From Vreelandella neptunia (GTDB taxonomy: Bacteria; Pseudomonadota; Gammaproteobacteria; Pseudomonadales; Halomonadaceae): a DNA stretch of 64,000 nt. This document shows positions 38,037 through 47,352 of the stretch, one piece after another. How positions within the stretch are numbered: position 1 is the stretch's first letter; each line of letters opens with the position of its first letter. The notes beneath the pieces are model-generated. The model made no database searches. It was not told the origin of the DNA and worked only from the letters and a program-made list of their open reading frames with translations. The DNA lies in contig NZ_CP140255.1 in assembly GCF_034479615.1 (NCBI RefSeq), positions 4,340,001 to 4,404,000 on the forward strand. The letters run 5' to 3'. Both the position numbers and the translations under genes were made by a program.

Positions 38037-38819
38037 ATGGAAGAGGTTTCTCCCGTCACCATGGGGGTATTGGCAAGCCTTGCGGCGGGCTTGATGACGG
38101 CTGTAGGGGCGCTTCCTGTCTTGTTTACCAAAACACCGAATCGTGGTGTTCGCGATTTAGCGTTGGGGTTCGCCGCTGGTGTCATGCTAGCGGCCTCTTT
38201 CTTCTCACTGATCATACCCTCCTTAGAAGCCTCGGAGCTGCGTTATGGCGGTAGCGTGGTACCTGCTGCCATTGCTTGTGCGGCCATTTTGCTAGGGATT
38301 GGAATGGTCGCACTACTGAACGAGCTCTTACCTCATGAGCACTTCGAACAGGGGCGAGAAGGGCCAGAGGCTGCCTCACTACGCCGTATCTGGTTGTTTA
38401 TTATTGCCATTACGATACACAACCTGCCAGAAGGGCTGGCCGTTGGCGTGGCCTTTGGCGCAGGGGGAAGCGAAGGAGGCATGCCGCTAGCGATTGGCAT
38501 TGGACTTCAGAATGCCCCAGAAGGACTGGCCGTAGCAGTATCACTGCTAAGCGTGGGCTATTCACGTTGGCGGTCATGGACGATTGCCGCCCTTACGGGG
38601 CTTGTTGAGCCGTTGGGTGGCTTATTAGGCGCTGGAGTCATCAGCATGTCACAAGCGCTACTGCCCTGGGGGTTGGCCTTTGCAGCGGGGGCGATGTTGT
38701 ATGTGATCAGTCATGAGATTATTCCCGAAACTCATCGGAGCGGGCACCAAAAAAAGGCCACGCTGGGCCTCTCCATCGGATTGGTACTCATGCTGTTTTT
38801 GGATGTTTCGCTGGGCTAA
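38037..38819 (+). CDS. ZIP-family metal transporter
   Basis: With start at MEEVSPVTMG (38037) the protein has 260 aa; an ATG at 37986 would add 17 residues. It has eight membrane spans. The metal-binding helices contain HNLPEGLAVGVAFG and QNAPEGLAVAVSLL, the ZIP signatures. A central loop has LLPHEHFEQGREG. ZIP proteins usually import Zn2+ or other divalent ions; here it sits beside exporters, so it may supply or balance zinc. It ends 28 bp from the convergent MerR gene. Confidence 0.9.
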   Translation: MEEVSPVTMGVLASLAAGLMTAVGALPVLFTKTPNRGVRDLALGFAAGVMLAASFFSLIIPSLEASELRYGGSVVPAAIACAAILLGIGMVALLNELLPHEHFEQGREGPEAASLRRIWLFIIAITIHNLPEGLAVGVAFGAGGSEGGMPLAIGIGLQNAPEGLAVAVSLLSVGYSRWRSWTIAALTGLVEPLGGLLGAGVISMSQALLPWGLAFAAGAMLYVISHEIIPETHRSGHQKKATLGLSIGLVLMLFLDVSLG

Positions 38820-38847
38820 CCATTGGGCGTGGGGCGTAGCGTTAGTG

Positions 38848-39306
38848 CTAACCCAAGTCGTGAGCCCCTCCGTGCGATTTTTCAGTGATACAGAGCTGAT
38901 GATCACTGATGACCTCAATGATTCGGCAGCTTTCCACTTTACCACCGGCACACTGTGTGACCATCCGTTGAAGCTCCTCACGCAGTATGGACAGTCGTTG
39001 AAGGCGGGACTCCACTTTCTTTAGGTGATGCGTGGCGATGGCATCGACTTCTTGGCAAGGCATATCAGGTTGATCTGACATGGCCAAAAGCTCTCGCACT
39101 GACTCCACCGAAAAGCCAAAGTCACGGGCATGACGAATAAAGGTCAAGCGCCGCACAGCGTCGTCTCCATAGCGGCGCTGTCCTCCGCCGGTTCGTGTCG
39201 CATCGCGCAACAGCCCAATACGCTCGTAATAGCGAACCGTTTCAGGTTTGCAATCGGCTCGTCGTGCTAACTCACCAATGCTGATACTTTGCCCCATCAT
39301 CGACAT
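38848..39306 (-). CDS. MerR-family heavy-metal regulator, PbrR/CadR/ZntR type
   Basis: Start 39306 (MSMMGQSISIGELARRADC) has AAGGAG upstream; the 39369 start would run through the operator. The 152-aa protein has an HTH (ISIGELARRADCKPETVRYYERIGLL), a dimer helix, and metal cysteines at ADCKP, MPCQEVD and TQCAGGKVESCRI. The first of these is a feature of the PbrR/CadR branch. A His-rich tail follows. It is divergent from the P1B ATPase gene it most likely activates on Pb2+, Cd2+ or Zn2+. Confidence 0.88.
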   Translation of the reverse strand: MSMMGQSISIGELARRADCKPETVRYYERIGLLRDATRTGGGQRRYGDDAVRRLTFIRHARDFGFSVESVRELLAMSDQPDMPCQEVDAIATHHLKKVESRLQRLSILREELQRMVTQCAGGKVESCRIIEVISDHQLCITEKSHGGAHDLG

Positions 39307-39328
39307 GGTAAAACTCCTTACGCAGGGC

Positions 39329-39359
39329 TTGAAGCTGTAGTTGCTACAAGGTTTACACT
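39329..39359 (+). promoter_or_regulatory. MerR-family operator/promoter of the Zn/Cd/Pb ATPase gene
   Basis: TTGAAG, 19-bp spacer CTGTAGTTGCTACAAGGTT and TACACT. The dyad CTGTAG-TTG-CTACAAG sits between -35 and -10. It lies between the divergent regulator and ATPase genes and is nearly the same as the site at 35167. Confidence 0.88.
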
Positions 39360-39392
39360 TCAAAACCATAGCTCATTGGGAGAAGAGGCACC

Positions 39393-41579
39393 ATGAAAAC
39401 ATCAACGCAGGCGACAGCGCCTACCGTCTTGACACTGCGTGTTGAAGGCATGGACTGCGGCGGTTGTGAGCGCAAGGTTGTGTCGGCGCTAGAGCGGCTG
39501 GACGGCATTGAGGAAGTCACGGCAAGCTCCGTCACAGGATCGGTGAAGATTCACCAGCGCGATCATGGAGGCCCCTCGCAACAGACCATTGAGGGCATCC
39601 TGAACGAACTAGGCTATCAAGTGACTTCCCCTGCTGGCCAAACACGCGCATCTGGTGCTTCATCCTCTTGGTGGCAAACCGCTAAAGGGCGCTTGGTCAT
39701 TATCACGGGAAATCTGCTGATCGTAGCCTTCGCGCTTCGTTTAGCATGGCCTGCGCTGGGTAATGTGCCGTTCATTCTGGCCACGCTGGTCGGCTTAATG
39801 CCCATTGCGCAGAGTGCCTGGGGCGCCCTCAAAATGCGCAACCCCTTTACCATCGAGATGCTGATGTGCATCGCTGCGGTTGGCGCATTGGCCATCAATG
39901 CTGCTGCTGAAGCTGCGATGGTCGTGTTCTTGTTCGCCGTAGGTGAGCTACTCGAAGGGGTAGCTGCGTCACGGGCGCGCCGCAGTATCTCAGCCTTGGC
40001 AAACTTAACACCCTCAACGGCGAGGCTGATGGACAACGGCCATCTGCGTGATGTCTCGGCGGAGTCACTTAAACCCGGTCAGCGTGTGCTGGTGCGGCCC
40101 GGTGATCGCGTACCCTGCGATGGACGCATCCTGGTGGGCACCTCCGACATTGACGAGTCGCCGGTAAACGGCGAGTCCATACCTCGTTCGCGAGCGCCTG
40201 GTGATGACATTTTTGCTGGCACAGTGAATCTTGATGCCGCCCTGGAGGTGGAGGTAACACGAGGCGCTGATGACAATACGATCGCACGCGTTATTCGTCT
40301 GGTTGAAGAAGCACAGGCCGCCAAGGCACCGATAGCACGCTTTATTGATCGTTTTGCGTATTACTATATGCCCGCCGTCGTCTTACTCGCCCTACTGATG
40401 GCGATAGTGCCACCGCTGGTATCGACCATGGCATGGTCGGAGTCGATTTACCGTGCGTTAGCATTGCTGTTAATCGCATGCCCCTGCGCGTTAGTCATTT
40501 CCACCCCTGCCGCCATCGCCGCCGGTCTCTCGGCGGGAGCTCGGCGCGGACTACTGATCAAAGGGGGAGCCGTTCTTGAACAGTTAGGTAAGCTTCGCTT
40601 GGTGGCATTAGATAAAACGGGCACCCTCACTGCGGGTACCCCAAGAGTCACAGATGTGGAGTCTTGGATTGCTGAGGAAGACGATAACAGCGTATTGCGG
40701 CTCGCCGCCGCAATAGAGCGGGATTCCAGTCACCCTATCGCCACGGCTATCGTTGAGCATGCCCGACAGTCGGGCATCAACCTCCCCACCGTCACCGGCG
40801 GCCGCGCTCTGGCGGGGCGCGGTGTTTCCGGCCAGGTGGAGGGTCGCGAGCTGAGCTTAATGACGCCTCGTCACCTTCACGAGAAAGTCATCCTTGAGGA
40901 AAGTCTCAGTGCTCGGATTGTCGCGTTAGAAGAAGCCGGTAAGAGCCTCGCTCTCCTCGTCGAAGGCGAGCGTTTACTGGGCTTGATCGCGGTTCGCGAT
41001 GAGCCACGCGAAGATGCCATGGAAGGCCTAGCGGCGCTATCCCGTTTAGGCGTACAGGCGGTCATGCTCAGCGGTGATAATGCCCGCACCGTCGCTGCCA
41101 CGGGGGGTCGCTTAGGCATTGAAGCGTACGGCGAACTAATGCCTGAAGACAAGGCAGCGTATGTTCGAGACTGGCAAGCGGCAGGCCGTGGCCCCATCGG
41201 TAAAGTAGGCGATGGCATCAACGATGCACCGGCACTCGCGGCAGCAGATGTGGGTATCGCGATGGGGGGTGGCACGGATGTGGCGTTGGAAACCGCCGAT
41301 GCAGCCTTGCTCAAGAACCGCGTTACCGGCATCGCTGAGCTGATAGACCTCTCTCGTGCCACGCTGCGCAATGTGAAAACCAACGTTGTTCTCGCCCTTG
41401 GCTTAAAAGCCATTTTCCTAGTTACAACGGCGCTGGGTATTACCGGCATGTGGATTGCGGTGATGGCCGATACCGGTGCTACCGTCCTGGTGACGTTGAA
41501 CGCCATGCGACTGCTGGGTTACCGCTTTTCGCCCAGTACCGCAATGACAGGCCTGTCACAAGGAAAAACAACGTCATGA
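39393..41579 (+). CDS. zntA: Zn/Cd/Pb-exporting P1B-type ATPase
   Basis: The 728-aa protein has one N-terminal HMA domain (RVEGMDCGGCERKVVSALERL) and the P1B-2 core: IACPCALVISTPAAIAAG in the metal-binding helix, ALDKTGTLTAGTPR with the phosphorylated Asp, and [22 protein letters not shown]. The residues after CPC and the GG-LLIKGG segment are those of ZntA/CadA/PbrA rather than CopA. It pumps divalent soft metals to the periplasm. lspA follows with a 4-bp overlap, the order seen in lead-resistance operons. Confidence 0.93.
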   Translation: MKTSTQATAPTVLTLRVEGMDCGGCERKVVSALERLDGIEEVTASSVTGSVKIHQRDHGGPSQQTIEGILNELGYQVTSPAGQTRASGASSSWWQTAKGRLVIITGNLLIVAFALRLAWPALGNVPFILATLVGLMPIAQSAWGALKMRNPFTIEMLMCIAAVGALAINAAAEAAMVVFLFAVGELLEGVAASRARRSISALANLTPSTARLMDNGHLRDVSAESLKPGQRVLVRPGDRVPCDGRILVGTSDIDESPVNGESIPRSRAPGDDIFAGTVNLDAALEVEVTRGADDNTIARVIRLVEEAQAAKAPIARFIDRFAYYYMPAVVLLALLMAIVPPLVSTMAWSESIYRALALLLIACPCALVISTPAAIAAGLSAGARRGLLIKGGAVLEQLGKLRLVALDKTGTLTAGTPRVTDVESWIAEEDDNSVLRLAAAIERDSSHPIATAIVEHARQSGINLPTVTGGRALAGRGVSGQVEGRELSLMTPRHLHEKVILEESLSARIVALEEAGKSLALLVEGERLLGLIAVRDEPREDAMEGLAALSRLGVQAVMLSGDNARTVAATGGRLGIEAYGELMPEDKAAYVRDWQAAGRGPIGKVGDGINDAPALAAADVGIAMGGGTDVALETADAALLKNRVTGIAELIDLSRATLRNVKTNVVLALGLKAIFLVTTALGITGMWIAVMADTGATVLVTLNAMRLLGYRFSPSTAMTGLSQGKTTS

Positions 41580-42079
41580 GAACAGCGCCAAACGATAGCC
41601 CTTCACGTCGCTGGCCATGGTTCACATTAGCTTGCGTGATGGCTCTAGCCGATCAACTGGTCAAGGAAATTGTGCATGCCCAGATGTCGTTTGGCCAAGT
41701 CATTCCGCTAACGCCGTTTTTTAACTGGGTTTATACCGGGAACACAGGAGCCGCTTTCAGCTTTCTCGCAGAAGCAGGGGGTTGGCAGCGCTACCTCTTT
41801 CTTGGTTTAGCGTTGGTGGTGGTCGTCGTATTGGTTGTGCAGCTATGCAAACCCCTGTCGCGCTTGGAGGCCTGTGCGTACAGCCTGATTCTTGGCGGCG
41901 CGCTCGGTAATACTGTTGATCGCTTAGCGCGAGGGTACGTCGTCGACTATCTGGACATTTACTGGGGCGAATGGCATTGGCCCGCCTTTAACATGGCCGA
42001 TATCGCGCTATTTGCCGGTGTATTGATGTTCGCGGTGGCGTTATGGCGTGAAAGTCCTGCTTTTAAGCGCTCTGAGTAA
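41576..42079 (+). CDS. lspA: Lipoprotein signal peptidase
   Basis: The start ATG 41576 overlaps the ATPase stop (ATGA). The 167-aa protein has four membrane spans, YTGNTGAAFSFL, and both catalytic Asp motifs (NTVDRLARGYVVDYLD and FNMADIALFAG). It cleaves the signal peptide of diacylated prolipoproteins. LspA-like PbrC belongs to lead-resistance operons, which fits this position. A longer frame from 41450 lies inside the ATPase gene and is rejected. Confidence 0.93.
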   Translation: MRTAPNDSPSRRWPWFTLACVMALADQLVKEIVHAQMSFGQVIPLTPFFNWVYTGNTGAAFSFLAEAGGWQRYLFLGLALVVVVVLVVQLCKPLSRLEACAYSLILGGALGNTVDRLARGYVVDYLDIYWGEWHWPAFNMADIALFAGVLMFAVALWRESPAFKRSE

Positions 42080-42083
42080 CGCT

Positions 42084-43616
42084 ATGGATGTGGTCGATAA
42101 AGATAAAGAATATACGCTTTTTGCTGGGCGCTCCTCACCAATAGTCGATTGCGTTGTAGCGCTCGCCGCTGGGGTGCTGACCACCTTGAGTGCCGCCCCC
42201 TTTTCCCTATGGTGGCTTGGCCCAGTGAGCGTGGCACTGGTCTATTGGAGAATAGCGTCGCTAACGCCCGCCATGGCCACCCTGCGTGGGTGGTGCTATG
42301 GGGTAGGCCTGTTCGGTTCAGGCACGTCGTGGGTCTTCGTTGCTATTCACGATTTCAGTGGCACCGGGGCCTTGGTGGCGATGCTCCTCACCACTCTTTT
42401 TGTCAGCGTCCTGGCGCTCTTCTTTGCAGTCCCCTTTGGGCTCTATCGACGCATCACGGGGCCACGGTTCGCCTTTCTTAGCTTTGCCGGTATGTGGGTG
42501 GTGAGCGAATGGCTACGCACTTGGATGCTCACCGGCTTTCCCTGGTTATTGCTGGGCACCTCTCAGATTGATTCTCCACTAGCCCCATGGGCGCCCGTTG
42601 GTGGTGTGTACTTGCTGTCACTCATGACCGCGCTGACAGGTACGTTAGGGGTAGAGGTACTGCGTCGCCGCTGGAGTTTCCTTGTCCCAATGGCCGCCTT
42701 GTGGATCGTTCCATTCCTATTGCCCGCCCAATGGACAACCCCGGCTGGCAAGCCCATCCGGGTGGCATTGCTGCAAGGGAATCTTGACCAGCGCATTAAG
42801 TGGACTGCCCAAGGGCAGCGCGAAGCGATCAGTATCTACACGACGATGACACGGGAGCAAGCAAGGGATATCGATCTCATCGTTTGGCCTGAGGCAGCCC
42901 TTCCCATGCTTGAGCAGGAAGCACAGCAAATACTTGAGCAAGTAGCGTCCGACCTGGGGCCTGACACCGCCTTGTTGACCGGCATTTTGCAACGCGACAG
43001 TGAAGGGCGCTCTTATAACAGCGTCATAGGGCTAAATGATGTGCAGGGCGAATACCAGAAGGCGCACTTGGTGCCCTTTGGCGAGTATTTGCCATTCCAA
43101 AGTCTCCTCGCTGGCACCCTTGCTTTTTTCGACTTGCCAGTACCTCGCCTGACCCCAGGGTCAGGCGAACAGGCTCCGTTACACGTGGCTGGAGCCACCA
43201 TTGGCAATGCCATTTGTTACGAAATCATTTTTGCCGACCATGTCGCCCAACAGGCGCGTAATGCCGAGCTGCTATTAACGGTTTCCAACGATACGTGGTT
43301 TGGGCGCTCCATTGGCCCACACCAACATCTTCAAATGGCGCGTCTACGTGCCTTAGAAAATGGTCGTCACCTACTTCGAGCTACCAGTAATGGCGTGACG
43401 GCCATCATCGATTCACAAGGTCACGTCACAGCCCGTGCCCCACAGTTTGAACAGGCCAGTTTAACGGGCGAGGTGACCCCGATGCAGGGCCTAACTCCTT
43501 TCACACGCACCGGTAGTGGCCCCGCTTGGATACTCGCTGCGGTGCTGACACTGCTCGGGTTACAACTGAACTTATCTCGATCAAAAAACGACGCATTAGA
43601 TGAAAAAGGAACCTAG
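42084..43616 (+). CDS. lnt: Apolipoprotein N-acyltransferase
   Basis: The start at MDVVDKDKEY gives 510 aa, a normal Lnt length; an ATG at 42048 would overlap lspA. Several N-terminal membrane spans precede a nitrilase-type domain with the catalytic triad visible as LIVWPEAALP (Glu), YQKAHLVPFGEYLP (Lys) and NAICYEIIFAD (Cys). Lnt adds the third acyl chain to lipoproteins. A second lnt on a mobile element beside lspA is unusual. It abuts the L,D-transpeptidase gene by 2 bp. Confidence 0.93.
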   Translation: MDVVDKDKEYTLFAGRSSPIVDCVVALAAGVLTTLSAAPFSLWWLGPVSVALVYWRIASLTPAMATLRGWCYGVGLFGSGTSWVFVAIHDFSGTGALVAMLLTTLFVSVLALFFAVPFGLYRRITGPRFAFLSFAGMWVVSEWLRTWMLTGFPWLLLGTSQIDSPLAPWAPVGGVYLLSLMTALTGTLGVEVLRRRWSFLVPMAALWIVPFLLPAQWTTPAGKPIRVALLQGNLDQRIKWTAQGQREAISIYTTMTREQARDIDLIVWPEAALPMLEQEAQQILEQVASDLGPDTALLTGILQRDSEGRSYNSVIGLNDVQGEYQKAHLVPFGEYLPFQSLLAGTLAFFDLPVPRLTPGSGEQAPLHVAGATIGNAICYEIIFADHVAQQARNAELLLTVSNDTWFGRSIGPHQHLQMARLRALENGRHLLRATSNGVTAIIDSQGHVTARAPQFEQASLTGEVTPMQGLTPFTRTGSGPAWILAAVLTLLGLQLNLSRSKNDALDEKGT

Positions 43617-43618
43617 CG

Positions 43619-44713
43619 ATGCTCTTGGCAAAGAACGCAGCAATACTTAAGAGATTCCTCCCATGGCCAATGCAGATCGGCTTCATCGTGAGTGTGATGG
43701 TTTCGTTTCTGGCATGGCTCCCTGTCGCCATGGCGGCACAACCTTCCACTGCCCAGGAGACGGAATGGCCCAAGGGGCATTACCCGCTACCTGAGGAAGG
43801 CAATATTATCGGAGAGGCTGACACCTTCATCGTGAAGAATTACGAGGATACTCTGATTGATATTGCCAGACGTCACAACCTTGGCTACCAGGAGATTGTA
43901 CGTGCTAACCCAGAGGTCAGTATTTGGGTGCCCGGAGTGGGTACTGAAGTAACCATTCCAGGACGCTTCATCCTGCCGAATGTCGAGCGTACTGGGGTCG
44001 TCATCAATATCGCCGAGCTGCGGCTTTACTACTACCCAGATGTCAAAACCGGTGAGACACCGCGCGTTGAGACCTATCCTATCGGCATCGGTCGCGAAGG
44101 GTTTGATACACCCCTTGGTGTGACCGAGACTACCATGAACATTAAAAACCCCGCATGGTACCCGCCTGAGTCGGTAAAACGTGAAGCGGAAGCACGCGGC
44201 GAAACCGCACCAAGCGTTGTACCGCCCGGCCCCGATAACCCGCTAGGAGACCATGCCATCATCCTAGGCTTCGATGGCTATTTGATTCACGGCACCAACC
44301 AGCCCGATGGCATTGGCATGCGCGCAAGCCGAGGTTGTATCCGCATGTTACCCAAAGACATCGAATCTATATTTGACCGCATTCCACCCGGCACCCAAGT
44401 CAACATCATCAATCAGCCGATCAAGATAGGTTGGGAAGGCGGTCAGCCGCTGATTCAAGCCTTTCCGCCGCTTGGAGAAGAAGAGCACAGTATGACCGCA
44501 CTCACAGAGACCATGACACGCCTTAACCAATACAATGTCGATAACGTAAACCTCGATTACGAGCAGCTCAGCGATGTCCTGTCACTCTCTAACGGGCTTA
44601 TAACCCCACTACATCCAAAGCAGGAACAGGAGCCACAGCGCCACAGCCCAGAAGAGAAGGCTATCAAGGGCATTTATGAAGACCTGGTTTTGACGTCATC
44701 TCAACGGTCATGA
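43619..44713 (+). CDS. L,D-transpeptidase (YkuD family) with LysM-like domain
   Basis: The 364-aa exported protein has a long signal peptide (ending PVAMAAQ), a LysM-like segment (YEDTLIDIARRHNLGYQEIV) and the YkuD catalytic motif HGTNQPDGIGMRASRGCIRM, with active His and Cys. The family cross-links peptidoglycan or anchors Braun-type lipoproteins. It is the last gene of the ATPase-lspA-lnt operon, suggesting that lipoprotein attachment to the wall is part of the cargo's job. Confidence 0.9.
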   Translation: MLLAKNAAILKRFLPWPMQIGFIVSVMVSFLAWLPVAMAAQPSTAQETEWPKGHYPLPEEGNIIGEADTFIVKNYEDTLIDIARRHNLGYQEIVRANPEVSIWVPGVGTEVTIPGRFILPNVERTGVVINIAELRLYYYPDVKTGETPRVETYPIGIGREGFDTPLGVTETTMNIKNPAWYPPESVKREAEARGETAPSVVPPGPDNPLGDHAIILGFDGYLIHGTNQPDGIGMRASRGCIRMLPKDIESIFDRIPPGTQVNIINQPIKIGWEGGQPLIQAFPPLGEEEHSMTALTETMTRLNQYNVDNVNLDYEQLSDVLSLSNGLITPLHPKQEQEPQRHSPEEKAIKGIYEDLVLTSSQRS

Positions 44714-44839
44714 CACGCCTTTTGGCACCCCGTTGAGCCCTGGCATATAGGTAGAGAGCCATAGCCCCGTCCAAACGGCGGGGCGACATTCGCCTACAGA
44801 GTCGCGGGGCCCTCCAAGTGACTGCGCGCTATCAGTGTC

Positions 44840-46309
44840 TTAGCACTCAATATCCAGAGGCAGCCAGTAGGTAACGCCACCCACTACCACCTGTATCCCG
44901 TCTGTCGTCCGCTCTACGGTCTGTTGTCGAAGCATTTTCTGCGTTAATTTTGTGTCATGGAAATACTCCATGGCAGCAACGATCCATGCCTCCCTCCAGG
45001 CCTCTCCTTGATCAGCACACCGGGCCATCGTCATCAGGGTGCGGGCTAGTGTTTCTTTTCGCCGCTTTCTTGCCCGTTTTACATCCACCCGAGGAGCCAA
45101 CGTGGTGGCATGTTGGCGATTTAAGAAATTAGTAAACCCCGTGACCGAGGCTGCTTGTCCGGGCACCGCATGCAAATAGTTGTCCACATCGCCCTGTTGA
45201 GGCAGTCGCTGCCCCTCCCGGTCAGTAGCGAGTAGCAATGCGGCTGCCGCTCTTAGTGCAAGTCGTGCGGAGGTGTGGGACGTTTTGCCCGCCTCTATAC
45301 GGGTTTCCAATTGCAGCCAATAGGCTTGCAGCACTTGGTCTGATAGCGAAGCGAACGGCATAGAACTGAGACACGCTTGAATACGTCTTTTCTCTGAGTC
45401 GATCCGCTTTGCTTGGTGATCCGGCTCTACCCCTTGCTCTTCATGCAACCATCGCATGGGAAGCCTCACACGCCGCAAGCCCTCCGCCCCGAAGTGATGA
45501 AGTAGCTCCGAATAGCTCGGTATCCGTGACCATGCCTGGTCGAGCTCAAGGAAGAACGAGAAGAAATGATTGATCTTGAGGGCAGCCTTATGCGGCCCAG
45601 TGATACGAATCAGCCATTCACCAAATTCCCCAAAGGCCTCACTTAACGCTTTGGTAGTGATACCGGCTTGGCCAATGGTGATGCGTTTACGGCATGTTCG
45701 CGTCCAATAGCAGGGCTCACAGGCATCACCTCGACCCGCTGGCATGGGATTACCACACGATGGGCAGGCAATTTCCCCTTGCTCATTACAGGCTTTGCAC
45801 AACGCATCCCCGTTGGGTGCCACCACCAATAAACGATGTCGACGACATGCAGAACAGGTACCGTGGTCTGCTGTCGAACAGCGTGGACATAAGCGATGAT
45901 CATGCCCCATACGCGCCACTCGGGTAAGACGTTGAGATGCTTTCCCACACGCCTCGCAGGGCTCTGGTTCTTTGAAATAGGGAGCGCAGGCGATACAGAC
46001 AGGGCCGTAGGGAGTGACCTTGCCGATGTTGTAGTCTGAACTGGCTTTTCCACATCGTGCACACGGTTTGTCAACGTTGCACTGACGACAGACGGCGTCT
46101 GGGTCATTCTTAGGCAGACGGGCTAACTCACCACATCGTGGGCACATCCGCCGCTTAAACACACGAGCATAGCAAGTTGAACAGTAGCCGTGCCCTTTAT
46201 GGCGTCGCCACAATTTGGAGACTTCTCGGCCACACTCATCGCAGTCGACCGTTTGGTGTTGATTCAAGAGGTTGGCTCCGCTTTCATTCTGCGTTTTAAA
46301 CGCGCCCAT
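44840..46309 (-). CDS. Zinc-ribbon-rich protein in the transposition operon
   Basis: The 489-aa protein begins with many CxxC pairs (residues 23-205: CDECG, CSTC, CPRCG, CARCG, CEACG, CPSCGNP and others), so at least six zinc ribbons. The rest is helical, and KINHFFSFFLEL...RLALRAAAALLLATDREGQ...DVDNYLHAVPG...FTNFLNRQ resembles a core-binding domain of tyrosine recombinases without a catalytic domain. It follows tniQ, overlapping by 46 bp from the ATG or by 3 bp from a TTG at 46267, so it belongs to the transposition genes. A target-selection role is likely; a TnsF-like relation is only a guess. Confidence 0.6.
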   Translation of the reverse strand: MGAFKTQNESGANLLNQHQTVDCDECGREVSKLWRRHKGHGYCSTCYARVFKRRMCPRCGELARLPKNDPDAVCRQCNVDKPCARCGKASSDYNIGKVTPYGPVCIACAPYFKEPEPCEACGKASQRLTRVARMGHDHRLCPRCSTADHGTCSACRRHRLLVVAPNGDALCKACNEQGEIACPSCGNPMPAGRGDACEPCYWTRTCRKRITIGQAGITTKALSEAFGEFGEWLIRITGPHKAALKINHFFSFFLELDQAWSRIPSYSELLHHFGAEGLRRVRLPMRWLHEEQGVEPDHQAKRIDSEKRRIQACLSSMPFASLSDQVLQAYWLQLETRIEAGKTSHTSARLALRAAAALLLATDREGQRLPQQGDVDNYLHAVPGQAASVTGFTNFLNRQHATTLAPRVDVKRARKRRKETLARTLMTMARCADQGEAWREAWIVAAMEYFHDTKLTQKMLRQQTVERTTDGIQVVVGGVTYWLPLDIEC

Positions 46310-47352
46310 GAGGCTCTAACAGCGCGTTCCGACATGGGGCGACAAGCCGGGGGAACACGGCGGCGATGCGGCCCATGAGGGTGGTGAGATAACCGTGATA
46401 GCAGCGGCAACAACACAACGGGGGGCGACCTTCGGGGATCATGAAGCGCGCTCGTTTTGACATTGCACGCGACCAGAACGCTGAACGTTTCTTCAAGGCC
46501 CATACTGAGCAAGCGTTCCAACGCTACCAATAAGGCACTACGCTCGCTGACAGCCAGCAGCTCAAACGCCAGGCCAGACACAGGCATTCGGCAATCCGTA
46601 ACCGAAATGCCCAATGAAAGAAGCGCATCGGCCAGGGGTGACACAGGCCGCCGACTTGCACGCCGTATAACGCCAATAAAAAAGGCCACCATAGAAAACC
46701 AATCGGCGGGTGCGATAGAGGCCTGCCTAAACGTCACCTTATCCTGTTCTAACACACGATCAGCCATCACTTGAACACTGAACGCTTCAGGTAAAGGCGA
46801 CGTGCATACCGCCTTTCTAAAATCGTTATGACACCGGCTGCATTGAGCTAAATGTTGATCTTCCGCTGTCAGGCGATGGGGCTCTATAGGGGCCTTGCAT
46901 GCTGGGCACTCATCTACCAGCTGCACCCCATGAAAGCGGCACCCAGTGTGCCAAGCGAATCGCCAGTGCCGGCGCAAGTAGGGGGTTGAGTCCTCTGCCA
47001 AGCACAACGTGCATACCTGTTGTCCTCCATGGCGGGTTCGATTTCGGCTGCCGAGTGCCAACAACCAGGGCCAAGTCCGGGTTTCCGGTAACGAGTAACC
47101 GACCACTTTCTCACAATCGTCCCGCATCCCCGCTTTCTGAAACTTAGCGGAAGATATCCCCGAGGCATTCACTAATGGGCGCATTCTTGCGAGGGGTATT
47201 TCCCTATCAATGTCCCTCGTCCATATACGCCATGTTGGCCAAATAGCCCCGGTGAGCGACAAAGGATCACACCCCTGTCGCAACGCCGCCCGAACGAGCC
47301 ATGATGAAAGGGACTCCTCAGGCAGCAGGGGCACACTCAGCGCCCAGGTCAT
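46264..47352 (-). CDS. tniQ: TniQ/TnsD-family target-selection protein
   Basis: The 362-aa protein shows the TniQ N-terminus (PLLPEESLSSWLVRAALRQG). The zinc domain has CTLCLAED...YLRRHWRFAWHTGCRFHGVQLVDECPACKAPI...CSRCHNDFRK. It is shorter than Tn7 TnsD. TniQ proteins bind the target DNA and recruit TnsC. The ATG overlaps the tnsC stop (TAATG), showing coupling. With a tnsE-like gene also present, the element may have two target pathways. Confidence 0.9.
   Translation of the reverse strand: MTWALSVPLLPEESLSSWLVRAALRQGCDPLSLTGAIWPTWRIWTRDIDREIPLARMRPLVNASGISSAKFQKAGMRDDCEKVVGYSLPETRTWPWLLALGSRNRTRHGGQQVCTLCLAEDSTPYLRRHWRFAWHTGCRFHGVQLVDECPACKAPIEPHRLTAEDQHLAQCSRCHNDFRKAVCTSPLPEAFSVQVMADRVLEQDKVTFRQASIAPADWFSMVAFFIGVIRRASRRPVSPLADALLSLGISVTDCRMPVSGLAFELLAVSERSALLVALERLLSMGLEETFSVLVACNVKTSALHDPRRSPPVVLLPLLSRLSHHPHGPHRRRVPPACRPMSERAVRASWARLKRRMKAEPTS

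Noticed and set aside
40877..41506. Minus-strand 209-aa ORF in the Zn/Cd/Pb ATPase gene
   Set aside because: It lies antisense to a clear P1B ATPase and has Ser/Arg/Pro-rich composition typical of a shadow frame.
41450..41575. N-terminal extension of LspA
   Set aside because: It lies within the ATPase coding region; the ATG at 41576 overlaps the ATPase stop and gives a normal LspA.
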